Assembly (NCBI GenBank): GCA_905221605.1
Contig: CAJNDS010002066.1
Coordinates: 355,480-415,479, forward strand
Length of the DNA: 60,000 nucleotides
Reading direction: 5' to 3'
Origin: Symbiodinium natans
Lineage: Eukaryota > Sar > Dinophyceae > Suessiales > Symbiodiniaceae
The first letter of the stretch is position 1. Each line of letters begins with the position of its first letter. The notes under the pieces were generated by a model that was not told the origin of the DNA, did no database searches, and saw nothing but the letters and a program-made list of their open reading frames with translations. Below are positions 34,286 through 46,200 of this stretch, one piece after another. Position numbers and translations under genes: made by a program.

Positions 34286-37200
34286 GGCTACTTGGAGGTT
34301 CATGGTACAGTTATAAGTACAGTTATAGTTGGTTAATAAGTACCATGAACCTCGAAGTAGGGTGGAAGGGCTTTAGGGATTTTAGGGCTGTTGGGTTTCG
34401 CAGCTTAGGGGTGTAGGTTTTAGGCTTTCAGGGCTTAAGGGTCTTCAAGCTTAAGGGTCTTTAAGCTTTAGGGCTTTAGGGCTTTGGGGCTTAGGGTTGA
34501 GCGTCACGGCTGCGGATTTTGTTCCACGCAGCCTGCCCTTCCTTAGCGCATCGGTTGTGATCCCAGGCCTCTTTTCATATCGTTTGGGGCTTAGGGCTTC
34601 GGATTGAAGCCTTCAGGCCCAATGAGGCATTTGGTCTTGCGGGTTCGGGCTTCGCGACCCTAAGCCCTGCACCGCCCCCTAAAACCTGGAAAAAACCCTA
34701 CAACCCCTAAAGCCCCGAAAACCCCTAAAACTCCCCTAAAACCCCTAAACCCTGAACCCCAAACAGGATTCCCTGAACCCGCAACGTGCCACGCGCGCAC
34801 GGCAGACCCCTGATTTCGAGGCGAGCATGGAGGGTAGTGGTCTCCTTCACACAGAGGAGCGAGGGTCAATGCCAGAAGGGCTTCCTCAAATTGTACCTTA
34901 AACCCTAAACCCTAAACCCTAAACCCTACATCCTACATCCTAAACGCTAAACCCTTAAACTGCTCCAAGCCGGGCCGAGCCATAGATGTAACCACTGATT
35001 CTGGTGACAAAGGCACCCCTCTGCCGGGTTAAGGGTTTGGGGTTTAGGGTGTAGGGTTTAGGGTTTAGGGTTTAGGTTTAGGGTTTAGGGTTTAGGGTTT
35101 AGGGTTTAGGGTTTAGGGTTTAGGGTTTAGGGTTTAGGGTTTAGGGTTTAGGGTTTAGGGTTGAGGCCCTCTTCGAGGTGGGACCTTCGATGCGTTGAAC
35201 TCTGCGCCAACTTTCCCGGTACACATCGACCGCCGTGGCAAAGGAGCCAGTCAAATCGGCGCACATCGTCGCCTTTTCCAGCACAGTCGCCCCTGAAAGT
35301 GCCCTAAACCCTAAACCCTAAACCCTAAACCCTGAACCCTCAGCCCCAAACCCAGCCCAAGCCGTAAACCATAATCCCTAAATCCCTGCATCCTAAAATC
35401 CTAAAGTCCTAAAGTCCTAAGCCTGACATTCCTAAATCCTAAAGCCTAAGCCTGCAGTCCCTAAATACAAAAACCCCAACCCTAAATCCTTTAAAACACT
35501 AAGCCCTATAATCTAAACCCTAGAGCCTGAACCCGAAGCCCTAAACCCTAAACCGAAGCCTTAAACCCTAAACCCTAAACCCTACACGCTGCCCTATAAT
35601 ACAAACCCTAAACCCTATATAAGCCCTTAAAGAAAGCCCCGTTTAGGACCTTCAGGTCGGCCCAGCCATGATTCGGCTGCCAGGACAGTCTGCGGCCTCA
35701 TCGTTCTCAGGCTGCATAGGGTTTAGGGTTTAAGGTTTAGGGTTTGAGTTTGGGGTTTAGGGTTTAGGGTTTAGGGTTTGGGGTTTGGGGTTTGGGGTTT
35801 GGGGTTTGGGGTTTGGGGTTTGGGGTTTGGGGTTTGGGGTTTGGGGTTTGGGGTTTTGGGTTTGGGGGATTCTAAAGGGTCCAGGGTTTCGAAGGGGTTG
35901 TTCAGGGCTTCTCTTTTTGAGAGCTTTTGGGGTTATGCGGAGCTTTGCAGGAGTTGAAGAGTTATGTGGTTTTCAGAGCCTTCCAGGTCTTTTGTTTGGA
36001 GTTCATGGGGGGAGGGGGTGTAAGGGTTTTGGGCACTAAGGTTTGAGGGGCTGTGGCAAGCCACCCCCCCCCCCTGCCACCGCCCCTGAAAAGGCAAACT
36101 GCGGAACCCTCGGCCCCAGACCCGCGAATCCCGTAAACCCGCAACTACACTGAGACCTGAACCGGGAAATCCAAGTCCGGAACCTCAAAACCTAAACCCC
36201 CAAAGCCTGGGCACGCCTGCGCCCCGAACCTTCGAATCCTAAACCCCTAAACCCCTAAACCCCTAAACCCCTAAACCCCTAAACCCCTAAACCCCTAAAC
36301 CCCTAAACCCTTAAACCCCTAAACCTCTAAACCCCTGAACCCCAAACCCTAAACCCCAAACCCCAAACCCATAAACCCTCAACCCCAACCCCTAAACCTA
36401 CTTCTGGGGTGCGCCCCCTGGGCCGCCCCGGCCGGTGTGCTTCGCCAGGTAGAAGGTCTCGAATCGGCTACAGCACTCCTTCCGGGCTTAGGCGGTCATA
36501 GGTTATAGGGTTTAGGGTTTAGGGTTTGGGGTTTAGGGTTTAGGGTTTAGGGTTTAGGGCTTAGGGTTTGGGGTTTAGGGTTTAGGGTTTAGGGTTTAGG
36601 GTTTAGGGTTTAGGGACTCTAGAAGCTATGGGCAGTAAAACCGGGGTACCCCTTTCATACCCCAAATGGTATAGTAGTATAGAATCCGCGTAAGGGACCC
36701 CCCAAAAAAGGGTACCCCTATTTTTAGAAACCCCCTTATAGATGGTACAAGCCGCGCCCCCCGGTTCATGGTGGGTTTCGGGTTTAGGCTTTCCTGGCTC
36801 CACCTCGCGGGTTTAAGTCTTCAGGTTTAGGGGGCCTTTGAGAAGGCTGAGCACGGATGCATGTAAACCCTGTAACCCCTATAAACCCTATACAACCATG
36901 CACAAGCCCCCATAAACCCCTATAAACCCCTGTAAACCCAAAACCCTAAACCCGAAACCATAAACCGGGAGCCCGAACCCTAAACCCTAAACCCTAACCC
37001 CCAAACCCTAGACCCCAAACCCTAAACCCTAAACCCTAAACCCTAAACCCTAGCCCTAAACCCTAAGCCCGAAACCCTAAACCCCTCCAGGGGCGCCTGC
37101 ACCTCCTGCGGAAGCTCGCAGGGCTGCCCTGGGGGTCCTCCGGGGCGTTTAAGAGGATGCCTTAGGGTTTAGGGTTTAGGGTTTAGGGTTTAGGGTTTAG

Positions 37201-40200
37201 GGTTTAGGGTTTAGGGTTTAGGGTTTAGGGTTTAGGGTTTAGGGTTTAGGGTTTAGGGTTTAGGGTTTAGGGTTTAGGGTTTACAGTTTACGGTTTAGGA
37301 TTTACGGTTTAGGGGTTTGGGGTTTAGGGTTTGGGGTTTAGGGTCTGGGGTTTGGGGTTTAGGGTTTGGGGTTTAGGGTTTGGTGTTTGGGGGGTTTGGG
37401 GTTTGGGGTTTACGGTTGGGGGGTTTAGGGTTTGGGGTTTGGGCACATGCTTGCGAAACTCGAAGCTCAAGAAAAGTTCAGGCCGGGATGCACTTAGTGA
37501 AGGCTCGAGACCTACGAGTTAAGAAGCAATTGCTGACCCTAAACCCTAAACCCTAAACCCTAGGTGTAGAGTCTCTAGAGTTGGCAACAGTCCACACGCA
37601 AACAAAAATTGCATCGCACCTCTTCATGCGTTCCTTCGAGATGCGTGATTGTTCGGCAAGGGCTTTCCTAAAACCCTACTTGGAGGTTCATTGCACTTAC
37701 TAACCACTTTTAGCTGTACTTATAACTGTACTTATAACCCTTATTATTAGCACTTAAGAGGCTTATAAGTGGGTTATAAGTACAGTGATGATTGGTTCAT
37801 AAGTACCATGAACCTCCAAGTAGCCCTAAACCCCAAACCCTACACCCTAAACCTAAACCCTAAACCCTAAACCTTAAACCCTAAACCTTAAACCCTAAAC
37901 CCTAAACCCTAAACCCTAAACCCTGCATCTCGGCGTGGAAAGCCCAACGCTAAGCTACTGGGCCTGGCCAGAAGCCGCTGGTCAACACCGACACCTGCCG
38001 GGTGCGGGACGGGGGGACTCTTCAAAGTGTGGGGGGTTTAGGGTTTAGGGTTTGGGGTTTAGGGTTTGGGGTTTAGGGTTTAGGGTTAAGGGTTTAGGGT
38101 GCAGGGATTGCGGTTCAGATTAAGGTCCGGTAAAGTGGGAGAAGAGCCCGTTTTAAGGGGGAATGCTTAACAGGAAGTCGAGCAACTTCCAACATAAGGA
38201 ATCGGGGTGTCCGAACACGAGGGTTTTGGGGTAAACCACTAGAACTGCGTACCCCAAAGCCCTGAACCCTAAATCCTGGACTCACAAAACCCTAATCTAA
38301 GGGCAGAACATGGCCCGGCCCTGAAAACGCGACCCCTTATACACCCCGTTATACAACCCAAGGGCCCATATCAGAACCCTTTGAAAGAGGTATGGGACCA
38401 TATTTTCGGCCCATCTACCTACCCCTAAACCCGAAACCCTAAACCCTAAACCAAGATTAAGGGCCACATAAACTACCCTTAGACCTAAGCTCGGCCACAA
38501 CTCTCAGGATTTAGGGTTTAAGGCCCATGGTACTTCATAATGAAATCCAAAGTCATCCCAGGAAGCCCAAAACCCCTAAACCCTAAAGCCCCTTTCAGCC
38601 CAAAACACCGGACCCCGCAAAAACCCCCAAATCCTAAAACCCTAAACGCCAAACCCAAAACCCCTAAACCCACAGAAACCTAAGCCCCAAAGCCCCTAAA
38701 CCCCACCACCCCAAGACCGTAAAGCCTCAAACAACCCTCTGAAAGCCCGAAAAATGTTAAGCATAACTAAAACACCTCAAAAGCAAACATTCACCAAAAG
38801 AAACACGTGTGGGGGTGGAGGGGGGGGGGGCTCTAGCACACCTAAACCCATAAACCCTAACCCCCAACCAACCCCCACCCCCCAAAAAAAGAACTCGTGT
38901 GAATTTCGGACCCTAAACCCTAAACCGCAAACCCTACATCCTAAACCCCAAACCCTAAACTCTAAACCCTTAACCCCAAACCCCGAACCCCGAACCCTGA
39001 ACCCTAAACCCTAATCGAACTTTACACCCCGAATGCCAAGCCCTAGACCCCGAGCCCAAACCCTAAACCCTAAACCCCAACCCTAAACCCCAGACCCTAA
39101 ACCCTAAACCCCAAACCCCAAACCCTAAACCCCAAACCCTAAACCCCAAACCCCAAACCCCAAACCCCTGAGAAGGGAGAGCCTTCAGGTCGATTGCTGA
39201 GGAGGCAGAGGACATGGCAGAGGAGCCTGGGAAGCCCCGGTGGCTTCGATGCTAGGGTTTAGGGTTTAGGGTTTGGGGTTTAGGGTTTAGGGCTTAGGGT
39301 TTAGGGTTTAGGGTTTAGGGTTTAGGGTTTAGGGTTTAAGGTTTAGGGTTTAGGGTTTAGGGTGTAGGTTGTTTCTGGGGTTTTTCGGGTGTTCGGGTTT
39401 GTGAGATTTGGGGTTCTTAGGGTGTTTGGAGTTTGGGCTTTTTGGGCTTTAGGGCAGGCTTAGGGGGTTTCAGGGGTTGTGGTAGCGAAGTTTGGTAGGT
39501 CCCCTAGAGGCTGGAACATCAAGAGACCTCCCCCGCCGAGACCCAGACTCAAACCCTAAACCCCTAAACCGAAACCCAAAGCCCTAAACTCTAAAGCCGC
39601 ACCCACACTCGAAGCTCAAACCCGAAACCCCAAAACAAAAGCTAAACCCTAAAACCCCCCAAATCCCAAACCCTAAGCCCTCTAAGAGCATGAACCGAAG
39701 GCCAGCAAAAGCCCAAAAGCCGGTGGACTCTACGCCTACACACGCAAGGGCTTAGGGTTTAGGGCTTAGGGTTTCGGGTTTAGGGTTTAGGGTTTAGGGT
39801 TGAGGGTTGAGGGTTTAGGGTTTAGGGTTTAGGGTTTAGGGCTGAGGGTTGAGGGTTTAGGGTTTCCGTCACTACCATGCTCGAAATGCAGTCGGGCGTC
39901 ACCAGGTGTTGAACCGCTCTCGGGCATCAGCGCTCGCGGTGGTCAGATGTGCCTCGTCGTCCTGTTCCTCTTTGCCGGTGTGACATCTTGCTTGGGCAGC
40001 AGCATCAGCTTCAACGCACACACGCTCGCTGAATCATCCGCTGATAATGCGCGTATCCGGGCCGCGATACGACTAACGTGGCGTCCACGGGGCTGTGCAC
40101 CAGCCGGTTCAGGGCTTAGGTTTAGGGTAAACCCTACGAAGACCAAAACCCTAACCCTAAACTTACCACACCCAAAACTCACTAAAACCCGAAAACCCTA

Positions 40201-43200
40201 CTAAGCTCTAGACCTTACAAGTGCCAAAACAACCCGAAAGCTAACTTAACCCTGCACCCAACCAAAGACTAAGTACTACACCCCCAACCCTCAACCCCAA
40301 TCCTAAACCCACAACCCGACATCTTCAACCCTAAACTCCAAACCCTAAACCCTAAACCCTAAACCCTAAACCCTAAACCCTAAACCCTAAACCCTAAACC
40401 CTAAACCCTAAACCCCCAACCCCAGACCAACCCATCTCGGCCCCGCGCTTCCAGCCGGCCGGGCTGCCCGCCTCAGACGGCCGATGCACGCGGATTTCTT
40501 GTTTGGGGGTTTAGGGTTTAGGGTTTAGGGTTTAGGGGTTTGGGGTTTGGGGTTTGGGGTTTGGGGTTTAGGGTTTGGGGTTTGGGGTTTGGGGTTTGGG
40601 GTTTGGGGTTGGGGGTTAGGGGTTTGGGTTTGGGGTTAGGGGTTAGGGGTTAGGGTTAGGGGTTAGGGGTTAGGGGGTTAGGGGTCAGGGGTCAGGGGTT
40701 AGGGGTTAGGGCTTAGGGTTAAAGGTTAAAGGTTAGGGGTTAGGGGTTAGCAGTTAGGGGTTAGGGGTTCGGGGTTTAGGGTTTAGGGTTCAGCATCTCA
40801 AGTTCGAGCCTTTGCTAGGCCAGTAGTGTGTTCAGGCAACGGAAAAAACCCACCCGCCCAAAGAATCCCATAACATTAAGAAAATATAAGGTTTTCATCC
40901 TACCCCAAAGAGTTTTACCTACCCAAGTCAGACACGTTTTCAACTGACCGACACCCGTTGCGGGAGGAAGGGGGCTGGAGGGGCAGGGGGGGAAGGAAGG
41001 AGGGTGAAGGAGGGGTGGGGGGGCGGGTGGGGCGGGTGGGGGGGGTGGGGGGGGGGGGGGGGGTGGGTGTGGGGGGTGGGGGGGGGGGGGGGGGGCAAGG
41101 ACCTTGCCCACTAATTTTCGAACCTTGCCCGCTAATTTTCGGACCTTGCCCGCTAATTTTCGGACCTTGCCCACTGATTTTCGGACCTTGCCCGCTAATT
41201 TTCGGACCTTGCCCACTAATTTTCGGACCTTGCCCGCTAATTTTCGGACCTTGCCCGCTAATTCTCGGGCCTTCCCCGGGTCCGAAAATTAGCGGGCAAG
41301 CTCCGAAATTAGCGGGCAAGGTTCGAAAATTAGTGGGCAAGGTCCGAAAATCAGTGGGCAAGGTGGTGGGTCAGCGGGCAAGGTCCGAAAATTAGTGGGC
41401 AAGGTCGTGGGGCAGCCAATGGAGCTTGCCCACTGATTTCGGACCTTGCCCGCTGATTTTCGGACCTTGCCCGCTAATTTTCGGACCTTGCCCGCTAATT
41501 TTCGGACCTTGCCCACTGATTTTCGGACCTTGCCCGCAAAGCCATTAACATTTATATTATATATGAAAGAGTGGTTTAGGTGAAGTAGGTTAGAGTTTAG
41601 GGCTGAAGGGTTTTAGCGGTTAAATTTAGGGCTTAAGGTGACGCAGTTTGGGGTTTAGGGCTTAGGGTTGAGACTTTAGGGATTTGGGTTTCGGGTTTAG
41701 GGCTTAGGGCCTAGGCGTTAGGGATTTTCTAGGGTGTTTGGGATAGGGGTTTAGGGTTGCGTAGGCAGGGTTTAAGCAGATGGCTCCCCTGAACCCTAAG
41801 CCCTAAGCCCTAAACCCGAAACCCTAAACCCTAAACCACTCTTTCATATATAATATAAATGTTAATGGCTTTGCGGGCAAGGTCCGAAAATTAGTGGGCA
41901 AGGTCCGAAAATTAGCGGGCAAGGTCCGAAAATCAGCGGGCAAGGTCCGAAAATCAGTGGGCAAGGTCCATTGGCTGCCCCACGACCTTGCCCACTAATT
42001 TTCGGACCTTGCCCGCTGACCCACCACCTTGCCCACTGATTTTCGGACCTTGCCCACTAATTTTCGGACCTTGCCCGCTAATTTTCGGACCTTGCCCGCT
42101 AATTTTCGGACCCGGGAAAGGCCCGAAAATTAGCGGGCAAGGTCCGAAAATTAGCGGGCAAGGTCCGAAAATTAGCGGGCAAGGTCCGAAAATTAGCGGG
42201 CAAGGTCCGAAAATTAGCGGGCAAGGTCCGAAAATTAGTGGGCAAGGTCCTTTAGCCCCCCCCACCCCCCCCACCCCCCCCCCCCCCACCCCCCCCACCC
42301 CCCCACCCCCCCCACCCCCCCCCCCACCCCCCCGCCCCCCCCCCCCCCCCACCCCCCCCCCCCACCCCCCCCCCACCCCCCCCCCCCCACCCCCCCCCCC
42401 CCCACCCTGCCCCCCCACCCCCCACCCCCCCCACCCCACCCCCCCACCCCTCCTTCACCCCCCTTCCTTCCCCCCCTGCCCCTTCCTCCCGCAACGGGTG
42501 TTGGTCAGTTGAAAACGTGTCTGACTTGGGTAGGTAAAACTCTTTGGGGTAGGATGAAAACCTTATATTTTCTTAATGTTATGGGATTCTTTGGGCGGGT
42601 GGGTTTTTTTCCGTTGCCTGAACACACTACTGGCCTAGTAAATGCTCGAACTTGAGATGCTGAACCCTAAACCCTAAACCCTAAACCCTAAACCCTAAAC
42701 CCTAAACCCTACTCTAAACCCTAAACCCGAAACCCTGAACTGTGCCCCACGAAGCCAAGCTCCGTACGACAGAGAGGAGCTGCTGGCGAAGGAGCTGGAG
42801 CTCTTATACCTGGGGCTTCCAAGGAACCTTTAGGGTTTAGGGTTTAGGGTTTAGGGTGTAGGGTTTAGGGCTTAGGGTTTATTAGGGTTCAGGGTTTAGG
42901 GTTCTAGGGTTTAGGGTTTAGGGTGTAGGGTTCTAGGGGTTAGGGTTTTAGGGCTTACCCTAAACCCTAAGCCCAACCCCCAAAGATGCAATCTTTGATA
43001 CGGAAACAACATAGCAACCCCAAACAGCGAACAGCTGAAAGCCTCCCAAACGTAAACCAAGCTTGAAATATTATCCAAAAAACAACTTGAGCCCTAAACG
43101 ACCCTTTGAAACCAGCTAAGCCACGGGTTTAAGGGGCTTACGTTTAATCTTTGGGGTTTGGGTTTAGGGTTTTGGGTTTTGGGGTTAGGGTTTAGGGTTT

Positions 43201-46200
43201 GGGTTTTGGGTTAGGTTTAGGGTTCACGGGGTCCTCATGTCCATGTGACACCATGCTGCGCCAGGTGCAGGGTTTAAACCCAAGAACCCCAGCCCAAACA
43301 CCCCAACTCCGAGCACGGGCAAAGCCGACAAAATCCCCGAGCCCTAATCCCTAAACCCTAAACCCTAAACCCTAAACCCTCAACCCCACTCCCTGGACTC
43401 AAACCCTGACCCTAACGTCCCTCAAAATCACCACCCGAAAACCACAAAGAACACAACTCGAAACTCAAAAACCAAACCCTTGGGGTTTCGGTTTAGGGTT
43501 TAGGGTTTAGGGTTTAGGGTTTAGGGTTTAGGGTTTAGGGTTTAGGGTTTAGGGTTTAGGGTTTAGGGTTTAGGGTTTAGGGTTTAGGGTTTAGGGTGTA
43601 GGGTTTAGGGTTTAGGGTTTGGGGTTTAGGCTTTAGGGTTTAGGGTTTAGGGTTTAAGGTTTAGGGTATAGGGTTTAGGGTTTAGGGTTTAGGTAGGGTG
43701 TAGCGTTTAGGGTTTAGAGTGTAGGGTGTAGGGCTTCAGGGGCTTCAGGGCTTCAGGGCTTCAGGGCTTCAGGGCTTCAGGGCTTCAGGGCTTCAGGGCT
43801 TCAGGGCTTCAGGGCTTCAGGGCTTACGGGGTCAAAACCTCACGAACCTCGGAGAAAGGGCAGCTTACAGGATTTACGGGTTTAAGGGTTAAAGGGTTCT
43901 AGTACTTGGAGGTTCATGGTACTTATGAACCCTACTGTCGCTGCACTTATATCTTAAGGGCCTTATCAGTGGGCTAGAAATACAGCTAGAACTGGGTCAT
44001 AAGTACCCTGAACCTCCAAGAAGGGCATCCGAAGTATGGGCCCTTCATATGGGTGCCCTGTTGCATAACCCTTCTACACACTATACACAGTAAGGGCCCA
44101 TACTTCGGATCCCTCCAAATCCCCTTGAAACAGGGTAAGGGACCATACTAAGGGCCCATGGTTCCAACCGTAGGTTTAGGGCCTCACCGGTGGAATCTAC
44201 GGGTTTTGGGGCTTAAGGACCCTAAACCCTAAACCCTACACCCGAAAGCCTGATACCCTAAACCCTAAACCTTAACACCTGAACCCTAAATTTCAGGGTT
44301 CAGGGCAAGGCTTTAGTGGGGTTCAGGGCTTCGGTGTTCATCCCAAAGCCATGCACTAGGATCCCTAAATTCGGTTCTAGGCTTTAGGGGTCAGGGCTTA
44401 GGGTTGGGGTTTGGGGTTTGGGGATTGTCTTCGTTCAAACTTTATCTTTGTGCTTTGTTCCCCTGAACCCTACACCCCAAACACCCTAAACCCTGCGTAC
44501 CTAGAACCCTTGATCCATAAGAACTTAAACCATACACTTTAAACCCTAAACCCTGAAACCCTAAACCCTAAACCCCCCGAAGCCCTAAGTACCTAAGAAC
44601 TGCACCCTAAACCCCAAACCCTCCGAAGCCCCAAATACCTAAGAACTGCACCCTAAACCCTAAACCCTAAACCCTAAACCCTAAACCCCTCAGTACCCTA
44701 AGAAGTAAACCCCCCGCCCCTTGAAGCCGCCCCTAAGCGTCGCACTGCTTCATGATCTCCTCGGAGAGCTTCATGTCCTGGAACCTCAGAGTACTGGCTG
44801 GTTCTTGGTAGGGAATGAGTAGGGTTTAGGGTTTAGGGTTTAGGGTTTAGGGTTTAGGGTTTAGGGTTTAGGGTTTAGGGTTTAGGGTTTAGGGTTTAGG
44901 GTTTAGGGTTTAGGGTTTTTAGGGTTTAGGGTTTAGGGTTTAGGGTTTAGGGTTTAGGGTTTAGGGTTTAGGGTTTAGGGTTTAGGGTTTAGGGTTTAGG
45001 GTTTAGGGTTTAGGGTTTAGGGTTTAGGGTGTAGGGTTAGGGTTTAGGGTTTAGGGTTTAGGGTTTAGGGTTTAGGGTTTAGGGTTTAGGGTTTAGGGTT
45101 TAGGGTTTAGGGTTTAGGGTTTAGGTTTTAGGGTTTAGGGTTTAGGGTTTAGGGTTTAGGGTTTAGGGTTTAGGGTTTAGGGTTTAGGGTTTAGGGTTTA
45201 GGGTTTAGGGTTTATGGGGGAGGGGGGAGAGAGGCAGAATTGAGGGTTTGGCGGTTTGGGGGTTTAGGGTTTTTTCTGGAAGCTCTTGACAACTGAAATT
45301 TCGTGCTAGGTTTGCATTGGGCCTTTGGTATGCGGCGTGTGGGGAGCAGGGCGGTTTGGGGCGTGTAGAGGTTTTGGGTGCAGAAAGCTTCATCGTGGGG
45401 GTGTAAGATGGAGAGAGAGGTTTAGGGTTAAGGGTGCACAAGGAGAGGCTTGGAGATTCAGAGGTTGGGTTTAGGTTTCAGGAGCTTCGGGCATTGGGCT
45501 TCGGCCGTCAACCATGTGTGATTTCATCTTTGAGCACCCTAGACACTACTTACAAATTAACCCAAGTCTAACTGTAGTTACAACCCGATTATAACTGAGG
45601 GGGTTAAAAGTACAGTTACAACTACCATGAACATCCAAGTAATGACATACCTTCTTTGGGGTCGCCTATCATAGTCCCCTATATCTAACGCAAAAGGAAC
45701 GCCATATCCATAAGCCCCCCCCAATAGTGTACACTTTCAGTTCTATAGGGGATTATAGTATCCCAAAAAGTGAAAAGCGTACTCACTCAGCTACGAAGTT
45801 AAAGACCCCCCAAGCCCTGAACCCTCATACTTTTACCCGACAGCGGCGGCTACCTTGGCCCATGGCTTCAGATCGTCTTCGTTCAAACTTTATCTTTGTG
45901 CTGTGTTACCCTAAACCCTAAACCCTAAACCCTAAACCCGAAACCCTACATTGGGGACTGAGGGTACAGGATTTCGGGGTTTAGGGGTTTAGGGTTGGGG
46001 GTTTGGGGCTTGGGGCTTGGGGCTTGGGGCTTGGGGCTTGGGGCTTGGGGTTCGTTTCCTCGAAGCCCGGTTTCCTTTACAGGAAGAACCTCGGCTCCGG
46101 GTTTAGGTTTTAGGGCATCAGGGTTTAAGGTTTGGGGTTTGCCCTAAACCCTAACCCCAAACCCCAAACCCTAGAGCCTAAACCCTCCAGCGAGGACAGC

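Larger units (their letters stand above)
40781..42680. mobile_element. Foldback element of about 1.9 kb
   Basis: Arms 40781-41578 and about 41833-42680 are inverted copies of each other: outer part cagcatctcaagttcgag, then acccacccgcccaaagaatc, a G- or C-rich tract, 21-bp tandem repeats with core CTTGCCCGCTAATTTTCGGAC, and an inner end tttatattatatatgaaag. Within each arm the 21-bp repeats themselves invert (at about 41,275 and 42,115). The 254-bp centre holds telomere-like units and no transposase. Structure resembles Drosophila foldback elements, which also have tandem repeats in long inverted arms; sequence relation is not claimed. Confidence 0.9.

Noticed and set aside
40958-42512. Frames of 130-175 codons rich in Gly, Pro or Leu
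   Set aside because: Products of the 21-bp tandem repeats and the poly-C/poly-G tracts of the foldback element.
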